Notes: generated from the letters alone by a model not told the origin. DNA of 64,000 bases from Pseudomonas laurylsulfativorans (GCF_002906155.1 NZ_MUJK01000004.1:1-64000); one strand, 5' to 3'. Counted from the first letter of the stretch, positions 37,174 to 46,556 are shown. Translations and numbers: made by a program.

Positions 37174-37947
37174 TTATTGCCCGGTGAAAGTCGGGCTGCG
37201 TTTTTCCTGAAAGGCTGCAATGCCTTCATCGCGGTCGCGGGTGCCGGCCAGCACGGTGAAGGCATGGCGCTCGAAGCGCAGGCCGCTGGCCAGGTCGGTG
37301 TCCATGGCCTTGAGCAGTGCTTCCTTGGCCAGGCGCACCGCCAGCGGTGCCTTGGCGGCAATGCTGCGGGCGATGTGCAGGGCGCGCTCGACGGTGAACT
37401 CCGGCTGGGTCACTTCGCTGACCAGGCCGGCGCGCTGGGCCTGGCGAGCGTCGATCGGCTCGCCAGTGAGCACCATCTGCATGGCCATGGATTTACCGAC
37501 GGCGCGCAGCAGGCGTTGGGTGCCGCCGGCGCCGGGCATGATCCCGAGGTTGATTTCCGGCTGGCCGAAGCGCGCGTCTTCGCCGGCAATGATGATGTCG
37601 GCGTGCATCGCCAGTTCGCAGCCACCGCCGAGGGCGAAGCCGTTGACGGCGGCGATCAGTGGTTTGCTGAAGCGGGTGATGGTTTGCCAAGAGGTCTGGC
37701 GCGGGTCGTCGAGGATGCCGACCAGGTTGCGTTCGGCCATTTCTTTGATGTCGGCGCCGGCGGCGAAGGCCTTGCGGCTGCCGGTGAGGACCACGACGCG
37801 GGTGTCCGGGTCGGCTTGCGCGATGTTCAGTTCATTGGCCAGCTCGCCCAGCAACTCGGTGGTCAAGGCATTCAGGGCTTGTGGGCGCTGCAGGGTAATC
37901 AGGCGGACGCCAGGCTCGATCAATTCGATGGCAAGGGTTAGAGGCAT
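37174..37947 (-). CDS. paaF: PaaF, 2,3-dehydroadipyl-CoA hydratase
   Basis: 257 residues from ATG 37947; further upstream codons are out of the conserved region. Crotonase-fold hydratase that adds water to 2,3-dehydroadipyl-CoA. Both catalytic Glu are visible: NGFALGGGCELAMHAD and FGQPEINLGIMPGAGGTQRL, the standard hydratase pattern. First gene of paaFGHIJK; the upstream gap (37948-38295) to the divergent paaY holds the putative PaaX sites. Confidence 0.95.
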   Translation of the reverse strand: MPLTLAIELIEPGVRLITLQRPQALNALTTELLGELANELNIAQADPDTRVVVLTGSRKAFAAGADIKEMAERNLVGILDDPRQTSWQTITRFSKPLIAAVNGFALGGGCELAMHADIIIAGEDARFGQPEINLGIMPGAGGTQRLLRAVGKSMAMQMVLTGEPIDARQAQRAGLVSEVTQPEFTVERALHIARSIAAKAPLAVRLAKEALLKAMDTDLASGLRFERHAFTVLAGTRDRDEGIAAFQEKRSPTFTGQ

Positions 37948-38033
37948 GGCGGATGCCCTCACGGTGCACGCTCGGCGTGGTGCCGGCTCGTTGTTGGATC
38001 GGCCGCAGGGGCCGGTTTTGCCCAAGTATAGCT

Positions 38034-38082
38034 ATAACGTGATACGTAAAAGCAATACGAAAATAGATTTAATGTGTCTTAT
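38034..38082. promoter_or_regulatory. Putative PaaX operator block of paaFGHIJK
   Basis: ataacgtgatacgtaaa ... atgtgtcttat, 87 bp before the paaF start. It matches the block before paaA in both ends and spacing. The repeated core is GTGATAC. Present in an AT-rich divergent promoter region with paaY. Confidence 0.6.
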
Positions 38083-38207
38083 TGGTGAGGGTTTCTATTT
38101 TAATGTCTGCTGTTCTATCGGCGCTTGTAGTGGTTTTTACTCAGTGTTTATTGGGTTTTATCTCGATTTTTGCGCCTTGTTCGCATTCGTCGGAAAGCGC
38201 TATTTTA

Positions 38208-38256
38208 AGTGATACGCTTTTTAGTCTTTGTGCTTGTAAAAGTGATGTGATACAAA
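38208..38256. promoter_or_regulatory. Two further GTGATAC motifs before paaY
   Basis: agtgatacgct at 38208-38218 and tgtgatacaaa at 38246-38256, upstream of the paaY start at 38296. They repeat the core of the paaA/paaF blocks, suggesting that the regulator also acts on paaY. The rest of the 348-bp gap is AT-rich with no gene. Confidence 0.45.
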
Positions 38257-38295
38257 ATGAGTCATTATTTGCATCGCTTTGTGAAGGACGCTTTC

Positions 38296-38892
38296 ATGAC
38301 CTGTTACAGCCTTGATGGCCTGACTCCAGTGGTTGACCCGAGCGCCTATGTGCATCCATCCGCCGTATTGATCGGTGACGTGATCATCGGCCCCCATTGC
38401 TATGTCGGTCCGCTGGCCAGCCTGCGCGGGGACTTCGGGCGGATCGTGCTGGAGGAGGGCGCCAACCTGCAGGACACCTGCGTGATGCACGGTTTCCCCG
38501 AGAGCGACACCGTGGTCGAGCGCAACGGTCACATCGGTCACGGCGCGGTGCTGCACGGTTGCCGGATCGGCGCCGACGCATTGGTGGGCATGAATGCGGT
38601 GGTCATGGACAACGCCCGGATCGGCCCGCGTTCGTTCGTTTCGGCGGCAGCGTTCGTCAAGGCCGGCTTCGAATGCCCGGAACAGTCGCTGGTCATGGGC
38701 GCACCGGCCAGCATCAAGCGCCGCCTCAGCGATCAGGAAGTGGCTTGGAAGCAGGCCGGCACCCGGGAGTATCAGCAACTGGCCCAGCGTTGCCTTGAGC
38801 AGATGCAGGTGTGTGAGCCGCTGAGCGAACCGGAGCCGGATCGCCCGCGTATCAGCGACAGAGGGTTGCGGCCAAAGGGCAGCGCCTTGTGA
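38296..38892 (+). CDS. paaY: PaaY, gamma-carbonic-anhydrase-like thioesterase
   Basis: 198 residues from ATG 38296, preferred over an ATG at 38257 because of the aaggac site just upstream and the usual family start ([20 protein letters not shown]). Left-handed beta-helix of hexapeptide repeats ([20 protein letters not shown]) with the metal-binding His residues in HGFP and [11 protein letters not shown]. PaaY hydrolyses CoA esters that arise when the pathway stalls. Divergent from paaF, followed by paaX. Confidence 0.94.
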   Translation: MTCYSLDGLTPVVDPSAYVHPSAVLIGDVIIGPHCYVGPLASLRGDFGRIVLEEGANLQDTCVMHGFPESDTVVERNGHIGHGAVLHGCRIGADALVGMNAVVMDNARIGPRSFVSAAAFVKAGFECPEQSLVMGAPASIKRRLSDQEVAWKQAGTREYQQLAQRCLEQMQVCEPLSEPEPDRPRISDRGLRPKGSAL

Positions 38893-38904
38893 ATACGGCC
38901 CCTT

Positions 38905-38985
38905 GTAGGAGCGAGCCTGCTCGCGAAGGTGGGTCAGCTACCCTGGCGTTGGCTGACACACCATCGCCAGCAGGCTGGCTCCTAC
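38905..38985. repeat. Paired REP element
   Basis: Inverted arms gtaggagcgagcctgctcgc and gccagcaggctggctcctac between paaY and paaX. The right arm differs from the usual REP sequence. It may separate paaY and paaX transcripts. Confidence 0.85.
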
Positions 38986-39049
38986 AAGGGATTGGGCTTA
39001 ACGAGCTGGCATTCGGTATATTCCTTTTCTTTTTTCGCACGGAACGCCC

Positions 39050-39973
39050 ATGTCGTCCCTGACTCCCTTGAACCATCTGATTACCCGCTTCCAGGAGCAG
39101 ACGCCGATCCGCGCCAGTTCCTTGATCATCACGTTGTACGGGGATGCCATCGAACCCCATGGCGGCACCGTGTGGCTGGGCAGCCTGATTCAATTGCTCG
39201 AACCCATCGGCATCAACGAGCGGTTGATCCGCACCTCGATTTTTCGCCTGACCAAGGAAGGCTGGCTGACCGCCGAGAAAGTCGGCCGCCGCAGTTACTA
39301 CAGCCTGACTGGCACCGGTCGCCGGCGTTTTGACAAGGCGTTCAAGCGGGTCTACAGCACCACGATGCCGGCCTGGGATGGTTCCTGGTGCCTGGTGATG
39401 CTCTCGCAGCTGACCCAGGACAAACGCAAACAGGTGCGCGAGGAACTGGAGTGGCAAGGCTTCGGCGCGATTTCGCCGGTGGTTCTGGCCTGTCCGCGCA
39501 GTGACCGTTCCGATGTCAACGCGACCCTGCTCGACCTGGGCGTCCAGGAAGACACCATCGTCTTCGAAACCACTGCCCAGGACGTGCTTGCCTCCAAGGC
39601 CCTGCGCCTGCAAGTGCGCGAGAGCTGGAACATTGAGGAGTTGGCCGCGCACTACAGCGAATTCATCCAGTTATTCCGGCCACTCTGGCAAGCCCTGCGC
39701 GAGCAGGAAAACCTGCAACCGGCCGACTGCTTCCTGGCGCGGGTGCTGTTGATTCACGAGTACCGCAAGCTGCTGCTGCGCGACCCGCAACTGCCGGACG
39801 AGTTGTTGCCCGGCGATTGGGAAGGCCGCGCCGCTCGCCAGTTGTGCCGCAACATTTACCGATTGATTTACGCCAAGGCCGAGGAATGGCTGAACGCTGC
39901 TCTGGAAACGGCCGACGGCCCGTTGCCGGATGTCGGTGAAAGTTTCTATCGGCGTTTTGGCGGACTGAAATAG
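39050..39973 (+). CDS. paaX: PaaX, phenylacetyl-CoA-responsive repressor
   Basis: 307 residues, the family length. PaaX represses paa operons until phenylacetyl-CoA accumulates. The N-terminal winged-helix region is RASSLIITLYGDAIEPHGGT with the recognition segment NERLIRTSIFRLTKEGWL; the C-terminal part (AKAEEWLNAALETADG to the end) is the PaaX C-terminal domain. Likely targets here are the blocks at 29330 and 38034. It stands downstream of paaY behind a REP element. Confidence 0.95.
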   Translation: MSSLTPLNHLITRFQEQTPIRASSLIITLYGDAIEPHGGTVWLGSLIQLLEPIGINERLIRTSIFRLTKEGWLTAEKVGRRSYYSLTGTGRRRFDKAFKRVYSTTMPAWDGSWCLVMLSQLTQDKRKQVREELEWQGFGAISPVVLACPRSDRSDVNATLLDLGVQEDTIVFETTAQDVLASKALRLQVRESWNIEELAAHYSEFIQLFRPLWQALREQENLQPADCFLARVLLIHEYRKLLLRDPQLPDELLPGDWEGRAARQLCRNIYRLIYAKAEEWLNAALETADGPLPDVGESFYRRFGGLK

Positions 39974-40074
39974 CACGTCATTGTTCAGGGACTGGTGCGG
40001 TTCAGGAGACTCGAAGCATCCGATGTCGTGTGGATTGACGTAGACAATAAAAATAAGCCTGCGTGAGGCCTGAC

Positions 40075-40989
40075 ATGATTTCTACAACAGCACAGCGCCA
40101 TGATGGGTTCGACCAGTGGATCCATCAGATCAACCAGATCTGTGGCGCCTTCAACGCACAACCCCTGGGCAGCGAATTTGCCGGGCGCATCCGCGAATAC
40201 CAGAGCGATGCGCTCAAGCTCAGTTTCGTCGATGCATGCCAGGCGCGGCTGTTCCGCACGCCGCAGGAAGTCGCGGCGGGCGAGGGCGGCAAGTACTTCG
40301 CGGTGTTCCAGCTCGACGGCACGGCGGGCATGGCCCAGGGCGACGACAAAGTCCTGCTGTCCCCCGGCGACATCACGCTGATCGATGCTGCGCGGCCCAG
40401 TGACTTCACCTACAGCGAAAACTCCCGGCAGTTGTCGCTGATCCTGCCGTATCAACTGGTCGAGCAAACCCTGCGCTTCAATCAGGTCAAGTGCGGCCAC
40501 CGGATTGCCGCGACTTCGCCCATCGCGATGCTCTCGCACCGGCTGATCCTCGATGCCACTCGCCAGCCGCACCTGACCCGACAGGAAAGCGAAGCGACCC
40601 TGGAGGCGATTGTCAGCCTGCTGCGCCCGGCCATCAGCCAGGCTGAGGATGGCGAGGATTCCCATGAGCGCATCTTCCGCAAGACGCTCACCTGCATCGA
40701 CGAAAACATTCGCTCCGAAGACCTGTGCCCGGAATGGCTGGCGCGCGAAGTGGGCATGTCCACCCGCGGCCTGTACCGGATGTTTGCCAAGAAGGGATTG
40801 GTGGTGGCGCGCTACATCAAGAACCGTCGCCTGGACCTGTGCGCCGAATCCCTGCGCCGCTCAGGGAGGGAGCAGAAGTTGTCGGTGCTGGGGTATTCGT
40901 GGGGCTTTTCCGATTCGAGTTACTTCTCTACCGCGTTCAAGTCGCGCTTCGGCATTGCGCCGGGGGAGTATCGCAAGCGGTATGCTTGA
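40075..40989 (+). CDS. feaR: FeaR, AraC-family activator of phenylethylamine catabolism
   Basis: 304 residues from ATG 40075; a GTG at 40063 is an alternative. The N-terminal AraC-binding-like domain (SPGDITLIDAARPSDFTY) is followed by two HTH motifs at the C-terminus (CPEWLAREVGMSTRGLYRMF and SVLGYSWGFSDSSYFSTAFK). The pattern matches FeaR, which turns on the amine oxidase and phenylacetaldehyde dehydrogenase genes. The tynA gene lies 5.6 kb away, separated by a T6SS module. Confidence 0.88.
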   Translation: MISTTAQRHDGFDQWIHQINQICGAFNAQPLGSEFAGRIREYQSDALKLSFVDACQARLFRTPQEVAAGEGGKYFAVFQLDGTAGMAQGDDKVLLSPGDITLIDAARPSDFTYSENSRQLSLILPYQLVEQTLRFNQVKCGHRIAATSPIAMLSHRLILDATRQPHLTRQESEATLEAIVSLLRPAISQAEDGEDSHERIFRKTLTCIDENIRSEDLCPEWLAREVGMSTRGLYRMFAKKGLVVARYIKNRRLDLCAESLRRSGREQKLSVLGYSWGFSDSSYFSTAFKSRFGIAPGEYRKRYA

Positions 40990-41016
40990 TCGGTTGCCTG
41001 AGCACCGCATAACCCT

Positions 41017-41040
41017 GTGGGAGCGGGCTTGCCCGCGCGG
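41017..41040. repeat. Single REP arm
   Basis: gtgggagcgggcttgcccgc, a self-complementary REP hairpin without its inverted partner, at the end of the feaR region next to the effector remnant. A lone arm may mark a breakpoint. Confidence 0.6.
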
Positions 41041-41047
41041 ACCGGGC

Positions 41048-41511
41048 TCAACAGTGGGCTCTTTTGTAGCAGGCGTTCGGGTCGGCCACGGCGTCGAAGC
41101 GTTGCAAGGCTCCGGCACCGCTATCGGCCTGTTGTGTCCCCCTCAAGGTTTCGCTGAGACGACTGTGCAAGTCGAGGAATACCCGGTTGCGTATCAGTTC
41201 GAAGGAGCCGTGCTTGGCAGGAAAAAACGAAGCTCAGCCAGGGGGGTGGCCTCCAACACACAGTGTGAGCGGTATCGGGTGCAACCCGTCGATGCGAATC
41301 CCCCCTCGGCATCGCTCAGGCCAACGTATTCCGGCGCACAGTCTGCCCGGGTGGCATCGTTCACCGCTGGATAAGGAGAATTCGCCAAGGGGGCACCATA
41401 CTCATCCAGCAACTGAAACTCGATCCAGTGCTGTATTTGTTTGCCGCAAACAACCGCCTTGTTTGGGTTAAGTGTATCCGTACGGTGGAGGGTGTCGTTC
41501 ATGTTATCCAT
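41048..41511 (-). pseudogene. Remnant of a T6SS effector N-terminal region, frameshifted
   Basis: From ATG 41511 the frame encodes CGKQIQHWIEFQLLDEYGAP and similar sequence, then stops at 41194 after 105 residues. One extra T in the T6 run (A6 on the + strand, 41222-41227) would extend it to a stop at 41048, giving ~153 residues ending NACYKRAHC. I recognise the WIEFQLLDEYGxPLAN pattern from the N-terminal part of VgrG-delivered Pseudomonas effectors; the toxin domain is absent. It follows the immunity candidate and ends beside a lone REP arm. The family match is from memory. Confidence 0.5.
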
Positions 41512-41589
41512 TCATGAATATATATGTTCAGCCACTAAATGCGGCCACACTTCATGGCGAGCATGCTCTGGTATTAGGGCGCTTAAAAA

Positions 41590-42111
41590 TTATTCAGGTG
41601 TGCGCCTATTTTTTTTGGCATCGCAGAATGGAGTAATCGTCACTCCGTCAGGTAAATGGGTATATTCAAAATACTTGAAGCCGCCACCGTGGTTTTCCCC
41701 GGCACAAAAGACCACTCTGTAAGTATCGTTCGTTCCAGAAGACTCGGTTATTCGAAAAACATAAGTTCTATTTTCTTCAAATTTTAACGCGCGCTCATTC
41801 AATCCAAGACCTTCTAACTCGTACTCCTCCGGCACGGCGCCGTATACAAAACACTCACCCGACCTCAATACTAATGGGCTCGCATTTAATTTAAGTGCCA
41901 CCCCCCAAAAACCTCCTTTCTGCGCGTAGCTTTCGGATATTACAGCCCACCCAACCGAAAACGAACGCTTTGCATCGGATGGCAAGCATATAGCCGGATT
42001 ACCATCAACTGATTCGAAAACACCATATACCGTGCGTCCTAAGGGGGTTGCATGCGCTGAAAACCCAACCACACCGCACAGCCAAGCAACTATCAATGTA
42101 TAAAGATTCAT
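41590..42111 (-). CDS. Periplasmic protein, probable immunity to the VgrG peptidase effector
   Basis: 173 residues with a Sec signal peptide (LIVAWLCGVVGFSAHA). The mature part is beta-rich with four or more Cys (AICLPS, GECFVYG, VVFCAG, PFCDAK). It starts 12 bp after the vgrG-peptidase stop and is more AT-rich than the vgrG. P. aeruginosa VgrG2b, which has the same HExxH domain, is likewise followed by a periplasmic immunity protein. Homology was not tested; the call rests on the signal peptide and the position. Confidence 0.65.
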   Translation of the reverse strand: MNLYTLIVAWLCGVVGFSAHATPLGRTVYGVFESVDGNPAICLPSDAKRSFSVGWAVISESYAQKGGFWGVALKLNASPLVLRSGECFVYGAVPEEYELEGLGLNERALKFEENRTYVFRITESSGTNDTYRVVFCAGENHGGGFKYFEYTHLPDGVTITPFCDAKKNRRTPE

Positions 42112-42123
42112 ATATAAACAAAC

Positions 42124-45100
42124 CTACTCCGGAAGATTTGATTTATCGAATGGATTTGCAAGAAGTTTTTCAAGCGTGGTGGTAAGTAACTCGCGACTCA
42201 TCCCTGTATTGCTTCTATTCCAAACACTGTCTGGCTTACCCTCGATACTTATCATGTAATAATCGGAAATGATTTCGCCTTGCTGTTCCATGTTGTAATC
42301 GGACAGCTTTCCATTTTTTTTCAAAGAGTACCTATAAGCCTCCGCCCCCCGGCTGGACACCGTCAGGCCAGCTTTCTTGACCGGATAACCCAGTTGGTAC
42401 TGCCACACATGAGTCATTTCATGCATGAACAGCGCCTTATCTCTATGGTCATCTGAGTTATAAAAATCATCCTTGTAGAGCTCAGTACTTTCCGGAAAAT
42501 ACATCTCCCCATTCGGCGTCACCGCCGTGTTCTGAAACCCGACAAACAACCACCATCCGCCGTGATGCACTTTGACCTTGCTGTAATTGACCGCATCTTT
42601 AAAGACGGTTCGGGCCATGGCAATTTCGCCAGACGTCAGAGAGCGCTTCTTGCCTTTAGGCAGGGGAACATCTTTTGTCGAGCGGCCCACGTCCGTATCG
42701 TTGGTCGAAACATCACTGGAGGTCAGGTCAATCTGCATCGGCGTTTGGGCGTTCTGCGCCGCGCAGCAAAATGGTTGCGCATCCTCTGGGGGAAACAGCA
42801 GCAATTGGGTGATCTGCGTCGGCTGCTCGGTCACCAACCGCTGCGTGTAACCTTGCTCATCAGTCACCCCATCCAGGATTCGGCCGTCAGCCAATGTGGC
42901 CGAGTACTTGAGGTTGCTTGCCAATTCGCCGTTCGGGCCGAGCAGTCGAAGTTGTTCGTCATAGAAGGTGGAATCCGGAAACTCAATCTTCAGCCCACCC
43001 GGCAACAAGGTATGAGCGCTCATGGTTCGCCCTTCCTTGTCGGTTACGCCGTTAAACACCTCGCCCTGTTCAGTGGTGATCCGGTAGCGTGTATATGCCA
43101 ACGGTGCCTGGGCCTCATCTTTCAGGACGTATTTCGCGGAGTAACCTCCGGGTAACGGTGTTGCCGGCGTATCCAGCCTGGCGCTGCCAAGCTTTTGCAC
43201 ATGCTTGGCCCGTTGATAGATATTGCCGGGGGCGCCCTGGTCGAGGTCGCCGTCTTTCAAGCGGACGAAGACCCCTCCGCATTCCAATATCAGCTCTTTC
43301 TCAGCGCGGATGTGCACCCGGCCATCCACGCTCTCAATCTTGATGTCGCCCTTGGCCAGGGCGTGCAGAAGGCCTTCCAGAGCATGCAAATCGATGTTGC
43401 CCTTGGCCGCCTTGAGCTGCATGTCCGCGCTGTGCGCGAGCAGGCTGATGCCGTCCTCGGCGGTGGCGGTGATGTTCTGCCCGGCGCTGAGATCGATGTT
43501 GTGCGCGGCGACGATGCCCACGCTTTCGCTTCCCGAGGACAGGCACACCGCCTCCGGGCTGACCATGCCTATACCTGCCGGGGCGTGCAGCAACAGACCC
43601 GGTTGCTTCAAGCCATCGAGGACTTGTCTAAGCCGTTCCTGGCTGGCGGTGTCGCCGGGAGTGGCTTTGGTCGCGCGAGCCGCATCGGCCAGAGAACGCG
43701 CCAGTGACAAGGCACTTTCCAATTGGGCGACGGCAGCCTCCATGTCGAGTTGCGCACCTTGGGCTTTCTCCTGTTTGTCCGCGCTGATGAAAAGGCCCTT
43801 GCCGCCACGAATGGCGCCCCAATCATCCGTACGCAGCTCAAACCCTTCCCCCCGCTTCTTCCGCTGACCATCCACCAGATGCCCCAGATTCAGCTGACTC
43901 TTGCCGCCATACTCGGTACTGAGCTTGATGTGCTCCTGCCCCCGCGTATCGTCCAGGCGCAACTTGTTGTTGGCCGGCGTACGCAGCACGTTGCGGTGGT
44001 CGTTGCGCTGGGTCACCAGGTCGGGGTGCTGGTCGTCGTGCAGGGCGTGGGCGATGTAGGGGCGGTCCGGGTCGCCTTGTTCGAAGGCGATGGCCACTTC
44101 GGTGCCGGCGATCAGCGGCAGGTGCAGGCCGTAGGTGTCGCCGGCGTAGGCGCGGGCCTGGCGCAGCCATTTGCTTTCGCGGCCGGCGGGCCAGGTGTCG
44201 CGGTCGAAGAGGAACTTGACCCGGTAGCGCCCTTGCATATCGATTTCGGTGTACAGCGGGTTGCTCTGGGGGTGGGTGATGCGCGCCGGCAGGGTGCCGG
44301 CGATTTGCGGTTTGGCTAGCAAGGGTGGGCGAAAGCACAGGCGCAGGGCGTAGGGCATGGCTTCGAAATCGCAGGTCAGGCTGCGGTCGCGGGCGGCGCG
44401 GATGGTGGTCTTTTTGATCACCACGCGGGGGGTGAAGGCCTTGGGTACGTCGCCGCTGATGGTCAGGACCTGACCCGGGGCCAGGGTGGCGCTGCTGCTG
44501 GTGCCGCTGAGGTGGGTCTGGTTGTTGAGGTAGCGTTCGTGGCGCAGGCGCGCGTAGAAAAAGCCGCTTTCGCTTTGCAGGTCTTCGTCGCGCAGGTGGG
44601 ACTTGCCGAGCACGCGGTAGGGTTCGGCGTAGTGGTAGGCCTCGCCGTAAGTGTTGTCGGCGACGCCGCGGGTCGTGGCCACGCCGTGGGTGGTGGGCTC
44701 GCCGAGGGTCTGGTCGACCTCGCCGTCGAGGTAGGCGCGGCTGTCGTCGGGGTGATAGGCGCGCACGCTGACGTGCTGTTCCACCACCCGATGGCGGGTT
44801 TTCAGGGCCCAGACGCTGTCCTCGACGCTGTTGCTGAAGCCCGACGGCGAGCGCAGCGGCAGTTCGACGTCGAACTGGTAGCAGCGCTGGTCGTCGCAGA
44901 ACTCGACGACGTCGAAGGCGAGCTCTTCGTGCTGGATACAGCGGTACCAGATGCCGACGTCGGCGAGGATCCGGCTGATGAAAGCCAGGTCACTTTCCTG
45001 GTACTGCATGACCTGCTCGCGCGGCGGGTACTCGCGCTTGAGGTTGAAGCGAAAGTGCCCGGTGTCGAGACCATGGCGGTCGCGCAGGATGCTTTTGACG

Positions 45101-45555
45101 ATGTCCGGCACGGACTGGCGCTGATAGATCCGCGTTTGCTGGCCGCGATCGAGCAGGGCCAGGCGCGGTTGCAGGGTGACTTCGTAGCGGGCTTCGTCGA
45201 TTGAGCTGGACAGGCGCTGGCAGGCAGTGATGCGGCCATACAGGGTGCGCAACGGTGTGGGTGGCTTGGGCACTTCCCAGTCGAACACGGGTACGTTGGA
45301 GGGGGCGGCGTACAGGCTGAATTCGGCGTACTGGCCGATGATTTTTTCCGCGCCGATATCGAGGTCGCTGGCGGTGAATTCGATGCGGTAGAGGTAGGGT
45401 TGGCTAAGGTACTCATGGCCCTCGAAGGCGAGGACGTCGAGGTGGGTGTCGAGCTGGTCGATCTTGAGTGTGTGGCGGTTGTGGTCGAAGAAGACGGGCA
45501 GAATGGTGTTCAAGTACGGACCTCCCTGGGACATTGGGGGAGGCTTCATTTCCAT
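42124..45555 (-). CDS. vgrG: VgrG with C-terminal zinc metallopeptidase domain (VgrG2b-like)
   Basis: 1143 residues. The N-terminal ~480 residues are the VgrG core (HLDVLAFEGHEYLSQPYLYR; FNLKREYPPREQVMQYQESD). A DUF2345-type region follows, then a ~80-residue transthyretin-like segment (AKYVLKDEAQAPLAYTRYRI and the repeat near LKYSATLADGRILDGVTDEQ). The last ~170 residues hold HEMTH at 1045-1049, the HExxH zinc motif, in ALFMHEMTHVWQYQLGYP. VgrG2b of P. aeruginosa has such a periplasmic peptidase toxin. An immunity candidate follows. Part of the DNA is near-identical to the vgrG at 1-1161, inverted. Confidence 0.93.
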   Translation of the reverse strand: MEMKPPPMSQGGPYLNTILPVFFDHNRHTLKIDQLDTHLDVLAFEGHEYLSQPYLYRIEFTASDLDIGAEKIIGQYAEFSLYAAPSNVPVFDWEVPKPPTPLRTLYGRITACQRLSSSIDEARYEVTLQPRLALLDRGQQTRIYQRQSVPDIVKSILRDRHGLDTGHFRFNLKREYPPREQVMQYQESDLAFISRILADVGIWYRCIQHEELAFDVVEFCDDQRCYQFDVELPLRSPSGFSNSVEDSVWALKTRHRVVEQHVSVRAYHPDDSRAYLDGEVDQTLGEPTTHGVATTRGVADNTYGEAYHYAEPYRVLGKSHLRDEDLQSESGFFYARLRHERYLNNQTHLSGTSSSATLAPGQVLTISGDVPKAFTPRVVIKKTTIRAARDRSLTCDFEAMPYALRLCFRPPLLAKPQIAGTLPARITHPQSNPLYTEIDMQGRYRVKFLFDRDTWPAGRESKWLRQARAYAGDTYGLHLPLIAGTEVAIAFEQGDPDRPYIAHALHDDQHPDLVTQRNDHRNVLRTPANNKLRLDDTRGQEHIKLSTEYGGKSQLNLGHLVDGQRKKRGEGFELRTDDWGAIRGGKGLFISADKQEKAQGAQLDMEAAVAQLESALSLARSLADAARATKATPGDTASQERLRQVLDGLKQPGLLLHAPAGIGMVSPEAVCLSSGSESVGIVAAHNIDLSAGQNITATAEDGISLLAHSADMQLKAAKGNIDLHALEGLLHALAKGDIKIESVDGRVHIRAEKELILECGGVFVRLKDGDLDQGAPGNIYQRAKHVQKLGSARLDTPATPLPGGYSAKYVLKDEAQAPLAYTRYRITTEQGEVFNGVTDKEGRTMSAHTLLPGGLKIEFPDSTFYDEQLRLLGPNGELASNLKYSATLADGRILDGVTDEQGYTQRLVTEQPTQITQLLLFPPEDAQPFCCAAQNAQTPMQIDLTSSDVSTNDTDVGRSTKDVPLPKGKKRSLTSGEIAMARTVFKDAVNYSKVKVHHGGWWLFVGFQNTAVTPNGEMYFPESTELYKDDFYNSDDHRDKALFMHEMTHVWQYQLGYPVKKAGLTVSSRGAEAYRYSLKKNGKLSDYNMEQQGEIISDYYMISIEGKPDSVWNRSNTGMSRELLTTTLEKLLANPFDKSNLPE

Positions 45556-45896
45556 CCCCGTTCAAGCGCTCGACAGCTTTCAGGAAGGAAAAAAAGGTTG
45601 ATATAGGATGCTTCCGGCGCACTCGTAGGATGTGTCCGAGTGTTGACGCCCATAACCTGTAGGACCGTTCGCCATCTTGTCGGCGCCCAGTGCCGCGGCT
45701 GCTATTTGACCGGGTTAAACCGTTCGGGTCGAACGCTACTCCAGAGCGCAAAACCTGCTTGTTTAAAAGGCCTCAAGGTTACTTCGTGAAAGCCACAGCG
45801 CCTTGCGTCGTTGCCTACACATACTCCAGAATCCGCCGGCTTGTGCGCTTGGGGGGCGCTCGGTAACTTGATTCGCGTCACCGATTGTCGGTGATC

Positions 45897-46099
45897 GGGT
45901 TTAGTAGCCCTAGGTTGTTAGTAAGGTGCATAGCGTCCCCTTCAGTCAGGTATTCATATACCTGTATTCGATGGTGGCTGTGCGCAGGGCGCTTCGGCGC
46001 GCCGGTAAATGCTAACTCCCCGGTCTACTAACCTGCGTACAGCCGCCACCCTTCGTTTAGTAGCCAGGTGGTCGCGGCTCCATCCAGGAGTTTGCAAAT
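45897..46099 (+). ncRNA. Structured leader of the DUF6124 gene (candidate cis-acting RNA)
   Basis: The motif gtttagtagcc occurs at 45899-45909 and again at 46055-46065, flanking a long pairing: ctgtgcgcagg (45978-45988) pairs with cctgcgtacag (46032-46042), 11 bp with one G-U. Inside is GCGC-TTCG-GCGC (45989-46000), a UUCG tetraloop hairpin. The gene ATG at 46100 follows 34 bp later with an aggag site. I recall similar leaders before DUF6124 (DUF3077) genes in other fluorescent pseudomonads. The region 45556-45896 shows no gene. Confidence 0.5.
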
Positions 46100-46435
46100 A
46101 TGTTCAAGGTCACACCGAATCCGCCGGACACTGATCCGACATCCTCATCAATAGATTCCGACTCAATTTCTCCCGACCGCATCCCCTCAGCCGCCGACAT
46201 CCGCGCCACTCCACGCAAACTGTGCACGATGTTTTTCGTCAATCCGGAACTCGACATCGAAACCCTGCTAGCCCATGCCTGCGAGTCACTGGCATCGGCA
46301 AACGTCATGACCATGGATCTGGCGGATCGTACGGAGGGGACAAGTCGCAATACCCTGCTGGGGATTGCGCAGGTGATCCTGTTGGGGGAACTGGCGGTGA
46401 ACCGGGTGTTGGATCGGGTGGAGTTGGGTGGGTAG
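46100..46435 (+). CDS. DUF6124 (formerly DUF3077) family protein
   Basis: 111 residues, function unknown. N-terminal ~35 residues are Pro/Ser/Asp-rich and probably disordered (PNPPDTDPTSSSIDSDS); the C-terminal ~75 form a helical domain: FVNPELDIETLLAHACESLASA, then LADRTEGTSRNTLLGIAQVI and ELAVNRVLDRVE. No signal peptide. It lies alone between the VgrG module and tynA, behind a structured leader, and is followed by a REP pair. Confidence 0.8.
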   Translation: MFKVTPNPPDTDPTSSSIDSDSISPDRIPSAADIRATPRKLCTMFFVNPELDIETLLAHACESLASANVMTMDLADRTEGTSRNTLLGIAQVILLGELAVNRVLDRVELGG

Positions 46436-46469
46436 GTATCAAGCATGTTGCCTGAACACCACTAAACCT

Positions 46470-46556
46470 GTGGGAGCGAGCTTGCTCGCGATAACGGTGT
46501 ATCAGAGACAATTATGTCGACTGACGCGCCGCCATCGCGAGCAAGCTCGCTCCCAC
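46470..46556. repeat. Paired REP element
   Basis: Inverted arms gtgggagcgagcttgctcgc and gcgagcaagctcgctcccac between the convergent DUF6124 and tynA genes. Confidence 0.9.

Noticed and set aside
34654..37941. A 3.3-kb open frame antisense to paaI, paaH, paaG and paaF
   Set aside because: It has no family motif, starts within paaI and mirrors real genes with strong Pseudomonas codon bias. High GC leaves few stops on the opposite strand.
42124..45555. Second vgrG as an Rhs or polymorphic toxin of tRNase/DNase type
   Set aside because: The C-terminal part has HEMTH, pointing to zinc peptidase; no YD repeats and no nuclease motif are seen.
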